From Stenotrophomonas maltophilia (GTDB lineage Bacteria > Pseudomonadota > Gammaproteobacteria > Xanthomonadales > Xanthomonadaceae): a DNA stretch of 64,000 nt. Location of the stretch: contig NZ_NERD01000002.1 in assembly GCF_002799155.1 (NCBI RefSeq), positions 620,001 to 684,000 on the forward strand, in the 5' to 3' direction. The position numbers were made by a program, and so were the translations under genes. Positions 1-9,391 of the stretch are shown here, piece after piece. Position 1 is the first letter of the stretch. Each line of letters opens with the position of its first letter. The notes below the pieces were generated by a model. The model was not told the DNA's origin and ran no database searches. It was given only the letters and a program-made list of their open reading frames with translations.

Positions 1-8
1 CGCGGCGT

Positions 9-49
9 GGGGTCAGAGCCCTTTCGCGGGGCGAAAGGGATCTGACCCC
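9..49. repeat. REP palindrome of the RAYT-linked family
   Basis: Imperfect palindrome whose arms read GGGGTCAGAGCCCTTTCGC and the near-complement ending GATCTGACCCC, with a 3-nt centre. Closely related copies lie at 115-153, 786-826 and 18160-18198. Three of the four surround the transposase at 172-822, the usual arrangement of a RAYT with its cognate REP elements. Confidence 0.85.
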
Positions 50-114
50 GGCGTCTACCGACCCAACGGCAGGCCATGGACCGACTGGCATGGGTGCGGA
101 ATCGGCAGATGCTC

Positions 115-153
115 GGGGTCAGATCCCTTTGCGTAGCGAAGGGCTCTGACCCC
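115..153. repeat. REP palindrome just upstream of the RAYT gene
   Basis: Palindrome opening GGGGTCAGATCCCTTTGC and closing GGGCTCTGACCCC around a short centre. It lies 18 nt before the chosen transposase start codon, so it may be in the 5' leader of that mRNA. Confidence 0.85.
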
Positions 154-171
154 TGGTCCCAGGAGAAGCCC

Positions 172-822
172 ATGCCAAGGCCACCACGCATCGATGCTCC
201 CGGTTACCCGCAACATGTCGTTCAACGTGGCAACAATCGCCAACCCGTGTTCTTCACGGATGACGACCGTGTGGCCTACCTGCGCCTGCTGTGTCAGCAC
301 GCGGACCAGCAGTACTGCTGTGTCCACGCTTATGTGTTGATGGACAATCACGTCCATCTTCTGGCAACGCCTGATGTCTCCGGCGGGCTGTCGCGGATGA
401 TGCAGGCGGTGAGCCGGACCTACGTACGTCGGGTGAATGATCGGCAGGGCCGCACGGGAACCCTGTGGGAGGGGCGTTTCCACTCGACGCTGGTCGATAC
501 GGATCGCTATCTGCTGGCCTGCCAGCGCTACATCGAGCTCAACCCGGTTCGGGCGGGGAAGGTGGCGCGCCCGGGGGACTATCGCTGGTCGAGCTATCGG
601 GCGAATGCGCACGGCATGCCGAATGCGCTGCTCAAGCCGCATTCGGCATTCGAACTGATTGCCTTGGATCTGGATGAACGGCGCAGGCGCTATGCGGAGT
701 TCATCGAGGAGGGTATTCCTGCCGCGGATGTGGCGGCGATCCGGCGAGCATTGCAGTCGCAGCGACGGTTGGCCGGTTCGCTGATGGGGTCAGATCCCTT
801 TCGCGATGCGAAAGGGATCTGA
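172..822 (+). CDS. REP-associated tyrosine transposase (RAYT, Y1/IS200-like)
   Basis: This is a single-strand DNA transposase-like protein of 216 residues that is thought to recognise and mobilise REP palindromes. The HUH metal-binding motif is visible in LMDNHVHLLATP. The candidate nucleophilic tyrosine is in CQRYIELNPVRAG, and WSSYRANAHG is also typical of Y1_Tnp (PF01797) RAYTs. The frame stays open back to position 76, but the ATG at 172 gives the canonical N-terminus (MPRPPRIDAPGYPQHVVQRG) and follows AGGAG at 161-165. The TGA stop (820-822) lies inside the downstream REP at 786-826, so the last residues (GSDPFRDAKGI) are encoded by repeat DNA. The flanking REPs make this a self-contained REP/RAYT unit. 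Family assignment is firm; current activity is unknown. Confidence 0.93.
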   Translation: MPRPPRIDAPGYPQHVVQRGNNRQPVFFTDDDRVAYLRLLCQHADQQYCCVHAYVLMDNHVHLLATPDVSGGLSRMMQAVSRTYVRRVNDRQGRTGTLWEGRFHSTLVDTDRYLLACQRYIELNPVRAGKVARPGDYRWSSYRANAHGMPNALLKPHSAFELIALDLDERRRRYAEFIEEGIPAADVAAIRRALQSQRRLAGSLMGSDPFRDAKGI

Positions 823-826
823 CCCC
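786..826. repeat. REP palindrome overlapping the RAYT 3' end
   Basis: Near-perfect palindrome (arm GGGGTCAGATCCCTTTCGC, centre ATG or similar, complementary arm). It encodes the last residues and stop codon of the transposase and lies between that gene and the end of sufS, so it could also form a terminator hairpin for both converging transcripts. Confidence 0.88.
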
Positions 827-837
827 GCTGTTCCGGC

Positions 838-2094
838 TCACCCCAGCAGCTTGCGGACCTTGGTCAGCGCGGTCATGAACCGCTCGATCTCGGCGTGCGT
901 GTTGTAGAACGCCAGCGAGGCACGGCAGGTGGCGGCGACGCCGAAGTACTGCAGCAGCGGGTGCGCGCAGTGCTGGCCCGAACGCACGGCCACGCCTTCC
1001 AGGTCGAGCAGGGTGGCCAGGTCATGGGCATGCGCGCCATCGATCAGGAACGAGACCACGGCGGCCTTCTCCGGTGCCTCGCCGATGATGCGCAGGCCGT
1101 CGACGCGGCGCAGCTCTTCGGTGAAGTGCGCCAGCAGTTCGGCTTCGCGCGCTTCCACGTTCTCCTGGCCGAGCTGCTGCAGATAGTTGGCGGCCACGCC
1201 CAGGCCGATGAAGCCGGCGATGTTCGGGGTGCCGGCTTCGAACTTGTGCGGGGCATCGTTGAATACGGTGCCGTCGAAGCTGACTTCCTTGATCATCTCG
1301 CCACCACCGAGGAACGGCGGCATCGCGTCCAGATGCTCGCGGCGCGCCCACAGTGCGCCGGTGCCGGTCGGGCCGCACATCTTGTGGCCGGTGATGGCGT
1401 AGAAGTCGCAGCCGATCGCGGCGACGTCGACCTTGCGGTGCGGCACCGCCTGCGAGCCATCGACCACCGTGACGATGCCGCGCTTGCGTGCTTCACGGCA
1501 GATCTCGCGCACCGGGTTGACCGTGCCCAGCACGTTGGAGACATGGGTGACGGCGAGCAGCTTGACCTCCGGGGTCATCGCTGCGCGCAGCGCATCCAGG
1601 TCCAGCGCGCCATCGGGGGTGATCTCGGCCACGCGGATGGTGGCGCCGGTACGCTGCGCGACCAGCTGCCACGGCACGATGTTGGCGTGGTGCTCCATGC
1701 GCGTGATCAGGATCACATCACCGGCCTTCAGCCGCGGCAGCGCCCACGAGTAGGCCACCAGGTTGATGGCGAAGGTGGTGCCACTGCACAGCACCAGGTC
1801 GCTGGGGCGCACGTTGAGGAAGCGCGCCAGCGTGTTGCGCGCGCCTTCGTAGGCATCGGTGGCTTCGCTGCCCAGCGCATGCACGGCGCGGCTGACGTTG
1901 GCGTTGTAGCGTCGGTAGAACTCGTCCACCGCGCCGATCACCTGCACCGGCTTCTGGCCGGTGTTGGCATTGTCGAAATAGACCAGCGGCTTGCCGTGCA
2001 CTTCGCGCATCAGCAGCGGGAAGTCGAGGCGGACGCGGTCCCAGTCGGGGGCGCCGGTGCGTTCTTCGATCGGGCGCGGCGTGGACAGGTTCAT
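838..2094 (-). CDS. sufS: Cysteine desulfurase SufS
   Basis: PLP-dependent class V aminotransferase-fold enzyme of 418 residues that removes sulfur from L-cysteine as a persulfide for iron-sulfur cluster assembly by SufBCD. The PLP lysine is Lys238 in ITGHKMCGPTG. The persulfide-forming cysteine is Cys376 in RSGQHCAHPL, the SufS-type (group II) context. Length is normal for SufS (about 410). The ATG overlaps the sufD stop by 4 nt (ATGA at 2091-2094), showing translational coupling. It is the last gene of sufBCDS. No sufE or sufU partner follows it, so a sulfur acceptor, if needed, must be encoded elsewhere. Confidence 0.96.
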   Translation of the reverse strand: MNLSTPRPIEERTGAPDWDRVRLDFPLLMREVHGKPLVYFDNANTGQKPVQVIGAVDEFYRRYNANVSRAVHALGSEATDAYEGARNTLARFLNVRPSDLVLCSGTTFAINLVAYSWALPRLKAGDVILITRMEHHANIVPWQLVAQRTGATIRVAEITPDGALDLDALRAAMTPEVKLLAVTHVSNVLGTVNPVREICREARKRGIVTVVDGSQAVPHRKVDVAAIGCDFYAITGHKMCGPTGTGALWARREHLDAMPPFLGGGEMIKEVSFDGTVFNDAPHKFEAGTPNIAGFIGLGVAANYLQQLGQENVEAREAELLAHFTEELRRVDGLRIIGEAPEKAAVVSFLIDGAHAHDLATLLDLEGVAVRSGQHCAHPLLQYFGVAATCRASLAFYNTHAEIERFMTALTKVRKLLG

Positions 2095-3353
2095 GCCACA
2101 CCCGCCTCGGCCAGGGCTTTGTCCAGGCGGCGTGCCAGCTGCGCACGCAGCGCATCGGGCAGGATCTTCAGCGGCTCGTGGCAGAACGCGGCGCTCAGCA
2201 GTGCCTGCGCCTGGGCCTGCGGCAGGCCGCGCGAGCGCAGGTAGAACAGCGCGTTGGCATCGAGCTGGCCGACGGTCGCACCGTGCGCGGCCTTCACTTC
2301 ATCGGCGTCGATCACCAGCGTCGGCTGGGTGTCGATCTCGGCATCGGCCGACAGCAGCAGGTTCTTGTTGGACAGGTTCGCGTCGGTGCCGTCGGCGCCT
2401 TCGCGGATCTGGATGCCGCCATGGAACACCACGCGGCTGCGGTTGGCGGCGACGCCGCGCCACAGCAGTTCGCAACTCGTATCGCGTGCGATGTGGTCGA
2501 TGCCCAGGCGGGTTTCGACGTGGCGGCGGCCATTGCCGAGCAGCACGCCGTTGGCGGTCAGCTGGGCGTTGTCGCCTTCCAGGCGCACGTTCAGTTCATG
2601 GCGGCTGAGCGCAGCGCCCAGTTCCAGATCAACGCGGTGGTACTGCGCGTCGCGGGCGAGCACTGCGTCGGTGCGCAGGAAGCTGGTCTGGCGCGCGCTG
2701 CCGGCCTGCACGCGGGCGTGCTTGAGCACCGCATCGCGGGCCACATGCGCGTGCAGCACCGTGTTGTCCAGGTGGGCGGAATCGCCGACGCTGAAGCGGT
2801 GCTCGACCACGCCGAGGCTGGCGCCGGCACGCAGTTCGATCAGGTGGCGGTGATGCCAGGCCAGGTCGGTCTCGCCGGCCACACTGGCAAATACCAGCTG
2901 CAGCGGTGCTTCGACCTGCACGCCTTCGTCCACGCGCAGCACCACGCCTTCGTCGGCCAATGCGGCGTTGAGGCGGGCGAAAATCTCCTCGCTGCGCTCG
3001 TAGCGGCGGCCAAGGAAACGCACAGCGTCTTCGCCGGCGGCCAGCGCCGCCGACAACGGCTGCAGCTGCACGCCCGCAGGCAGCGCCTGCACGTCGCTCA
3101 GCGCGGCATCCAGGCGACCGTTGACGAACACCAGGCGCGGTGCCGGGACGTCTTCCAGCAGCGCGGCGTCCAGCGCCGGGCCCTGCAACGGTGTCGCGGT
3201 GAACGCCCGGCGTTCCAGCTGGCGCAGCGAAGTGTACTTCCAGGCTTCGTTGCGGGCGGCCGGCAGGCCGTCGCGCAGGGCCGCATCCAGCACTTCGCGG
3301 CGCGCATCGCTGCCGCAGAAGGCCTGGGCCATCGAATCAAGCAGGGCACTCAT
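2091..3353 (-). CDS. sufD: Fe-S cluster assembly protein SufD
   Basis: Scaffold component (420 residues) of the cytoplasmic SufBC2D complex, on which Fe-S clusters are built during oxidative stress or iron limitation. The C-terminal half has the right-handed beta-helix core of the SufB/SufD family (PF01458), including HGATVGQLDANALFYLRSRG and the C-terminal helix AFCHEPL. The N-terminal region is alanine-rich, helical and divergent, as usual for SufD. The ATG overlaps the sufC stop by one base (TGATG at 3351-3355), and the 3' end overlaps sufS by 4 nt. Confidence 0.95.
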   Translation of the reverse strand: MSALLDSMAQAFCGSDARREVLDAALRDGLPAARNEAWKYTSLRQLERRAFTATPLQGPALDAALLEDVPAPRLVFVNGRLDAALSDVQALPAGVQLQPLSAALAAGEDAVRFLGRRYERSEEIFARLNAALADEGVVLRVDEGVQVEAPLQLVFASVAGETDLAWHHRHLIELRAGASLGVVEHRFSVGDSAHLDNTVLHAHVARDAVLKHARVQAGSARQTSFLRTDAVLARDAQYHRVDLELGAALSRHELNVRLEGDNAQLTANGVLLGNGRRHVETRLGIDHIARDTSCELLWRGVAANRSRVVFHGGIQIREGADGTDANLSNKNLLLSADAEIDTQPTLVIDADEVKAAHGATVGQLDANALFYLRSRGLPQAQAQALLSAAFCHEPLKILPDALRAQLARRLDKALAEAGVA

Positions 3354-4117
3354 CAGACCGCCGCCTCGGGCACGACCCGGTCCTTCAGGAAATCGTAGCC
3401 GTGTGCCTCCAGCTCCAGCGCCAGTTCCGGGCCGCCGCTCTTGACGATGCGGCCATCGGCCAGCACGTGCACCACATCCGGCTTGATGTAGTCCAGCAGG
3501 CGCTGGTAATGGGTGATGACCAGGAACGAGCGGTCGGCGCCGCGCAGCGCGTTGACGCCGTCGGCCACGCTCTTCAGTGCGTCGATGTCCAGGCCCGAGT
3601 CGGTCTCGTCCAGGATCGCCAGCTTCGGTTCCAGCACGGCCAGCTGGAAGATCTCGTTGCGCTTCTTCTCGCCACCGGAGAAGCCTTCATTGACGCCACG
3701 GTGCAGCAGTTCGTCCTTCAGGTGCAGCACGGCCAGCTTCTGGCGCACCAGCTTGAGGAACTGCATGGAATCGAGTTCTTCCTCGCCGCGGGCCTTGCGC
3801 TGGGCGTTCAGCGCGGCGCGCAGGAAGTAGGTGTTGTTCACGCCCGGGATCTCCACCGGGTACTGGAACGCCAGGAACAGGCCGGCGGCGGCACGCGCTT
3901 CCGGGTCCTGCTCCAGCAGGTCGACGCCGTCGAACTGCACGCTGCCTTCGGTCACTTCGTAGCCGTCGCGGCCGGCCAGGACGTTGCCCAGGGTGGACTT
4001 GCCGGCGCCGTTCGGGCCCATGATGGCGTGCACCTGGCCGGGCTTCACATCCAGCGACAGGCCCTTGAGGATTTCCTTGCCGCCAATGCGGGCGTGGAGG
4101 TTTTCGATCTTCAGCAT
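3353..4117 (-). CDS. sufC: Fe-S cluster assembly ATPase SufC
   Basis: ABC-type ATPase of 254 residues that binds SufB and SufD and powers rearrangement of the scaffold. Visible motifs are Walker A GPNGAGKSTLGN (about residues 35-46), signature GFSGGEKKRNEI, Walker B LAILDETDSGLDID and the H-loop in VITHYQRLL. There is no membrane segment, consistent with a cytoplasmic, non-transport ABC protein. It follows sufB after 73 nt and overlaps sufD by one base. Confidence 0.97.
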   Translation of the reverse strand: MLKIENLHARIGGKEILKGLSLDVKPGQVHAIMGPNGAGKSTLGNVLAGRDGYEVTEGSVQFDGVDLLEQDPEARAAAGLFLAFQYPVEIPGVNNTYFLRAALNAQRKARGEEELDSMQFLKLVRQKLAVLHLKDELLHRGVNEGFSGGEKKRNEIFQLAVLEPKLAILDETDSGLDIDALKSVADGVNALRGADRSFLVITHYQRLLDYIKPDVVHVLADGRIVKSGGPELALELEAHGYDFLKDRVVPEAAV

Positions 4118-4190
4118 GGTGGGGGTTTCCGTGGGGCGGGCCAGGGCCCGCCGGTAAAGAGAATGCGTTTGCGAGGGCAGGGTCGGGCGG

Positions 4191-5666
<1,476 letters not shown>

Positions 5667-5683
5667 GGGGGGCTGCCTACGGA

Positions 5684-6139
5684 TCAGGAGACGACATCGA
5701 CAGCGATGGTGCGGCGCTGTTCGTCATCGGCAAGGGGAAGAGGGGGCAGGATCTGGGCGAGGGTGACATCGCGCAGGGCCTCGGAGACCACGTCGTTGAT
5801 CAGCCGCCAGCTGCTGCGCGCGCCGCACTTGGGCGCCATGCCGCACTGGTGGTGGTCGTGGCTGCATTCGGTCAGGGCCAGCGGCCCTTCCATCGCTTCG
5901 ACCACTTCGAACAGCGAGATCTCGATGGCCGGGCGGGTCAGCCGGTAGCCGCCACGAACGCCGCGCAGGCCCTCGACCAGGCCGGCCTGGGCCAGCGGCT
6001 TGAGGACCTTGCTGACCGTGGGCGGCTCCAGGCCGGTGAATTCGGCCAGCTCGGTGGCACTGAGCACTTCGCCCGGACGGGCGGCGAGCACGGTCAGCAC
6101 GACGGTGGCGTAATCGGTGAGTTTGGTGACGCGCAACAT
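5684..6139 (-). CDS. Rrf2-family regulator of the SUF system
   Basis: Winged-helix repressor of 151 residues of the Rrf2/IscR family, matching the gammaproteobacterial SUF-associated subgroup. The helix-turn-helix lies near residues 25-50 ([20 protein letters not shown]), followed by the wing [10 protein letters not shown]. Three cysteines in [14 protein letters not shown] (spacing CX6CX5C) are the likely ligands of a sensory Fe-S cluster. The frame is open further upstream to 6553, but the family N-terminus [11 protein letters not shown] at 6139 and a promoter immediately before it fix the start. It heads the suf operon and probably represses it when Fe-S supply is adequate. Confidence 0.92.
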   Translation of the reverse strand: MLRVTKLTDYATVVLTVLAARPGEVLSATELAEFTGLEPPTVSKVLKPLAQAGLVEGLRGVRGGYRLTRPAIEISLFEVVEAMEGPLALTECSHDHHQCGMAPKCGARSSWRLINDVVSEALRDVTLAQILPPLPLADDEQRRTIAVDVVS

Positions 6140-6171
6140 GGGGATGCGAGTGGTTCTTAAAGCGGACTGAA

Positions 6172-6200
6172 ATTGTACGCTTTTATTCGCCACCATCCAA
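6172..6200 (-). promoter_or_regulatory. Predicted sigma70 promoter of the suf operon
   Basis: Reading the minus strand, TTGGAT (6195-6200), a 17-bp spacer and TACAAT (6172-6177) form a good -35/-10 pair 33 nt upstream of the regulator ATG. The AT-rich stretch around it stands out from its surroundings. An Rrf2 operator could overlap it, but I cannot define one. Confidence 0.55.
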
Positions 6201-6347
6201 CCCGGGCATTCAGCCGGCGCTGGGGGCGGGCCGGGAGAACACACCGGGCCGCAGCCACGGCGCAATGCTGCGCCAACGGGGTGATTTTCGCAATCACCCG
6301 GAATGGGCGAGAATCCCGGTTCCATTCGCTGCAAACAGCCCGTGCCG

Positions 6348-6815
6348 ATGCCGAAGAAGATCCAAGCCCGCAAGTCCGCCATCCATGGCAACGGCGTGTT
6401 CGCCGTGGCCCCGATCAAGCAGGGCGAGCGCGTGATCCAGTACAAGGGCCTGCTGCGCAGCCACGGCGATGTTGATGCCGACGACAGCGGCGACGTCGAA
6501 AGCGGCCACACCTTCCTGTTCACCCTCAACGATGACTGGGTGATCGATGCCAACTACAAGGGCAATGACGCGCGCTGGATCAACCACAGCTGCGATCCGA
6601 ACTGCGAGGCGGTGATCGAGGAAGACGAGGACGGCGACAGCCGGGGCGACAAGGTGTTCATCGAGGCACTGCGCGATATCAAGGCCGGCGAGGAGCTGAC
6701 CTACAACTACGGCATCACCCTGGCCGAGCGCCACACGGCCAAGCTGAAGAAGATCTGGGAGTGCCGCTGCGGCTCGCCCAAGTGCACCGGTACCATGCTG
6801 CAGCCCAAGCGCTGA
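6348..6815 (+). CDS. SET-domain protein-lysine methyltransferase
   Basis: Predicted S-adenosylmethionine-dependent lysine methyltransferase of 155 residues consisting of little more than a SET domain (PF00856). Characteristic motifs are all present: HGNGVFAVAPI at the start, the NHSCDPNCE knot segment, EELTYNYG, and a post-SET cysteine cluster ECRCGSPKC that would bind zinc with the NHSC cysteine. An in-frame ATG at 6303 would add 15 non-conserved residues; I chose 6348 because SET homology starts there, though neither start has a convincing Shine-Dalgarno sequence. The substrate is unknown. An HU protein with a lysine-rich histone-like tail is encoded 2.6 kb away, which is suggestive but not evidence. 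Confidence 0.88.
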   Translation: MPKKIQARKSAIHGNGVFAVAPIKQGERVIQYKGLLRSHGDVDADDSGDVESGHTFLFTLNDDWVIDANYKGNDARWINHSCDPNCEAVIEEDEDGDSRGDKVFIEALRDIKAGEELTYNYGITLAERHTAKLKKIWECRCGSPKCTGTMLQPKR

Positions 6816-6823
6816 CCGGGCCC

Positions 6824-6850
6824 GTAGTGCCGGCCAGCGGCCGGCACTGC
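6824..6850. repeat. SMAG-type REP (GTAG-headed)
   Basis: GTAG head followed by the palindrome TGCCGGCCAGCGGCCGGCA, 8 nt after the SET gene stop. This is the hallmark of the S. maltophilia GTAG repeat family. Confidence 0.85.
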
Positions 6851-6942
6851 CTGGAGGCTCTCCACCTGCCGTGCACGACGGGGTCACCGCCGCGCAAGGG
6901 CCGTTCTTCCATTCTGTGGGCTCCCCCAACCGGAGTGCATCC

Positions 6943-7485
6943 ATGGCAGAGCGATTGAAGGGCAAGCAGATTGCCATCCTTGCCACCCACGGCTTCGAAC
7001 AGTCCGAACTGACCGAACCCAAGCGTTTGCTGGAAGCGGAAGGTGCGCGGGTCAGCGTGGTGTCGCCTGCAAAGGAGGCGACCATCAAGGGCTGGAAAGA
7101 GAAGAACTGGGGCGACGCCGTCGCGGTGGACATCCCGCTGGACGAGGCGGATCCGTCGGGCTTTGATGCCTTGGTACTGCCAGGAGGTGTGATCAATCCG
7201 GACACGCTGCGTACCGACGATGCGGTACTCAGCTTCATCCGCTCGGTGGATGAAGCCGGCAAGCCTGTCGCGGCGATCTGCCATGGCCCGTGGTTGCTGA
7301 TCAATAGCGGGCTGGCCGATGGCCGCAAGCTGACGTCCTGGCCGTCCCTGCAGCAGGACCTGGCCAACGCGGGAGCGAACTGGCGCGATGCCGAGGTGGT
7401 GGTCGACGGCAACGTGATCACCAGCCGCAAGCCGGACGACATTCCCGCCTTCAGCGAGGCGGTGGTCAAGGCACTCGCCGCGTGA
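6943..7485 (+). CDS. DJ-1/PfpI family protein (type 1 glutamine amidotransferase-like)
   Basis: Cytoplasmic protein of 180 residues with the flavodoxin-like DJ-1/PfpI fold (PF01965). The nucleophile-elbow cysteine is Cys113 in AAICHGPWLLI, preceded by DALVLPGGVINPDTLR and with the conserved glutamate near the N-terminus (HGFEQSELTEP). Family members related to YhbO/YraA are reported as stress-related hydrolases or deglycases; the real substrate is debated. The ATG at 6943 begins the family N-terminus (MAERLKGKQIAIL); an upstream in-frame start at 6871 adds unrelated residues. It stands alone between two SMAG repeats. Confidence 0.9.
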   Translation: MAERLKGKQIAILATHGFEQSELTEPKRLLEAEGARVSVVSPAKEATIKGWKEKNWGDAVAVDIPLDEADPSGFDALVLPGGVINPDTLRTDDAVLSFIRSVDEAGKPVAAICHGPWLLINSGLADGRKLTSWPSLQQDLANAGANWRDAEVVVDGNVITSRKPDDIPAFSEAVVKALAA

Positions 7486-7495
7486 TGCTTTGCCG

Positions 7496-7553
7496 GTAGT
7501 GCCGGCTGCTGGCCGGCAGATGCAGTGATTGCGCTGCGGGCCAGCGGCACTAC
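7496..7553. repeat. Inverted pair of SMAG repeats (REPIN-like dimer)
   Basis: A GTAG-headed hairpin (7496-7519) and an oppositely oriented copy ending in CTAC (7550-7553) face each other across about 10 nt. It fills the gap between two convergent genes and probably serves as a bidirectional terminator. Confidence 0.8.
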
Positions 7554-7554
7554 C

Positions 7555-8151
7555 TCATTTACCCAGCACGCCTGCCGGCACCAGGTTGCCCAGGTTCTGG
7601 TTGAAGGTGACCACCAGCTTGCCGTTCTTCACCTGTGCCGACTGCACCTGCAGCGCGCCGAGCAGCCCGGCCACGGCCGGGTCCAGCTTGTAGATCGGTT
7701 CGCGCTGGGCGTAGTCGCTCAGCCAGGCATTGAGCAGGCCACGGGTGCGTGAGTCGAGGCGACCGCCCTGGTTGGCCGGGGTGAAGTCATCCACGCTGGG
7801 CTGCTGCAGGTGGAAACCCTGGGTCTGCGCGTCGTAGCGCAGGCCGCTGCTGAGCTTCACCGTACCCAGTTTGGCCGGGTTGCCGCCAGCGGTGGCCAGT
7901 GCCACGTCCATGCCCAGGTTCAAGCGCTCGCCGGCGGGAAGGCTCAGCTGCGGGTGGCTCATGGTCAGTGCGATCAGGCCGCCGAGGGCGTCCTGGGTGC
8001 GCGGGAAGCTGCCATCGAGATACTGCTGGACGTCGCTGGCACCCACCGACAGTTCGCGGCCGGAAATGGAGGGAGCCGCCTGTGCGCCGATCGCAGCAGC
8101 GATCAGTACGGTGGAGGCAGCAAGGCGGGTCATCAGGGAACGCAGGCGCAT
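7555..8151 (-). CDS. DUF1439 (YceB-like) exported protein
   Basis: Protein of 198 residues with a Sec signal peptide (LAASTVLIAAAIGAQAAP) and a DUF1439-type body (PF07273), the family of E. coli lipoprotein YceB, probably a lipid-binding-like fold of unknown function. Unlike YceB, no lipobox cysteine follows the signal, so it should be periplasmic rather than a lipoprotein. Two in-frame ATGs (8151 and 8133) are possible; either leaves a usable signal sequence. It is convergent with the DJ-1 gene, and its stop almost touches the SMAG dimer. Confidence 0.75.
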   Translation of the reverse strand: MRLRSLMTRLAASTVLIAAAIGAQAAPSISGRELSVGASDVQQYLDGSFPRTQDALGGLIALTMSHPQLSLPAGERLNLGMDVALATAGGNPAKLGTVKLSSGLRYDAQTQGFHLQQPSVDDFTPANQGGRLDSRTRGLLNAWLSDYAQREPIYKLDPAVAGLLGALQVQSAQVKNGKLVVTFNQNLGNLVPAGVLGK

Positions 8152-8233
8152 GGCGGTGACCGATGGGCAGGGAATGGATGGATCACAGAGTAGCCGCGCA
8201 GGCTGAATCGCGCGTGCATGCGGCTGCAACGGT

Positions 8234-8773
8234 TCAGTCCAGCATTGGACGCAGCTGCGCCGACTGGATCTGCCAGGCGCTGCCGTCGCTGCTGGGTTGC
8301 ACGCGGTACCAGCCACCGAAGCGGAACGTGCCGTTGGCGGTGACCGCGCGGATCTGCACCGGCACTTCAAGCAGCTGTGGCGGTTGCCGGTCGTCGCGGG
8401 CGATCGGGGTATCGCTGTGCAGGCGCAGGGTGCGCAGGTCCCGCAGCTGTCGCAGCGCGGCGTCGTCCGCATGCCGCGGATCACTGGGCGGGATCGTCCA
8501 GGCGGCATTGCTGGAGGCGCGGTCGCGGTTGAGCAGCGCCGCCACGTAGCGGTTGAGCATCGTCGAGGGTGGCTCGGCACTGTCGGCGACGGCGGACAGC
8601 AGCGGCACATCGCTCGCCTGCAGCGCTGCGGGATCGGGGCCGGTATGGATGTCCGCTGCTGCGGTGGCGGCAGCGGCAACGGGCGCTGGCGCGGTTTCAA
8701 CATTCGTCTGTGCTGCCGGGCGTGAACAACCCAGCAGCACCAGTGGTGCGATCAGCAACAGGATCCTGCGCAT
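8234..8773 (-). CDS. Hypothetical lipoprotein
   Basis: Predicted lipoprotein of 179 residues with a clear lipobox LVLLGC (Cys16). An Ala/Pro/Thr-rich linker (about residues 20-50) is followed by a compact domain ending IQSAQLRPMLD. I do not recognise a characterised family. It precedes the DUF1439 gene by 82 nt on the same strand and the two may be co-transcribed. The C-terminal part resembles small beta-rich envelope domains with a tryptophan-containing strand (GGWYRVQPSSDGSAWQI), but no function should be inferred. Confidence 0.7.
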   Translation of the reverse strand: MRRILLLIAPLVLLGCSRPAAQTNVETAPAPVAAAATAAADIHTGPDPAALQASDVPLLSAVADSAEPPSTMLNRYVAALLNRDRASSNAAWTIPPSDPRHADDAALRQLRDLRTLRLHSDTPIARDDRQPPQLLEVPVQIRAVTANGTFRFGGWYRVQPSSDGSAWQIQSAQLRPMLD

Positions 8774-8829
8774 GCCTGCCTCCTCCCCGAGGCAATCTGG
8801 AGGGCGGCAGTGTAGCGATTGCGCGGGGC

Positions 8830-9138
8830 TCAGCGGGAGGAGGGCAGCTGTTCCAGCGCGTCCAGCGCCGGCAGGACCTGTGCCGCGACGGCGGCCAGTG
8901 CGTGGCCGTCGGTCCCGGCGTGGCGCTGCACGATGTCGCGCAGCAGCTGGGTGGCGATCACCAGGGTCGCGCGCTCGTCGCCGCTGATGCCGGCGGTACG
9001 CGGAGCCGCCTCCAGCAGGCGCATCAGGTCACGGCTGGCGCGGTGTTCCAGTTCGATGGTGCAGCGCCCGGTGCACTGCAGCCCGTCCTTTTCGATCGGG
9101 GTCACCGAGATCCGGTAGCGGGTGGAGGGGCTGGCCAT
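8830..9138 (-). CDS. DUF3861 domain protein
   Basis: Small cytoplasmic protein of 102 residues matching the uncharacterised DUF3861 family: a beta-rich N-terminus (YRISVTPIEKDG), a short loop with two cysteines (LQCTGRCTIELEHR) and a helical C-terminal half with LLRDIVQRHAGTD. The frame is open upstream, but MASPSTRYRISVTP is the conserved beginning. No operon partner is obvious; it ends 56 nt upstream of the lipoprotein start on the same strand. Confidence 0.7.
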   Translation of the reverse strand: MASPSTRYRISVTPIEKDGLQCTGRCTIELEHRASRDLMRLLEAAPRTAGISGDERATLVIATQLLRDIVQRHAGTDGHALAAVAAQVLPALDALEQLPSSR

Positions 9139-9337
9139 GAGGGTATGCTCGCCGTAGCTGTGGAGGATGTGCCCACCATAGGCAAGGCCACGGCCGGCGG
9201 CGATGGCCGGCGCTGCACGCAGTGTTCCACCCGGTACGTTCCGCGCCCTTTGCGGAGCGCCGGCAGCCACTGGTGGCGAGCCTGCACGGGGATTGCCGGG
9301 GCCGCGGCAACGCTGTGTTGCGGGGTGTGGTCCGGAC

Positions 9338-9367
9338 AAAAAAACGGGACGGCCAGAGCCGTCCCGT
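9338..9367 (-). terminator. Rho-independent terminator of the HU-like gene
   Basis: A 10-bp perfect stem (ACGGGACGGC / GCCGTCCCGT) with a CAGA loop is followed on the minus strand by seven consecutive T residues. It lies 24 nt downstream of the HU-like gene's stop. Confidence 0.9.
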
Positions 9368-9391
9368 CGGATTCCGCGTTGGGGCGCGCGC

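Noticed and set aside
9..826. CRISPR-like repeats at the left end
   Set aside because: The repeats are palindromes at irregular spacing around a transposase, without spacers or cas genes.
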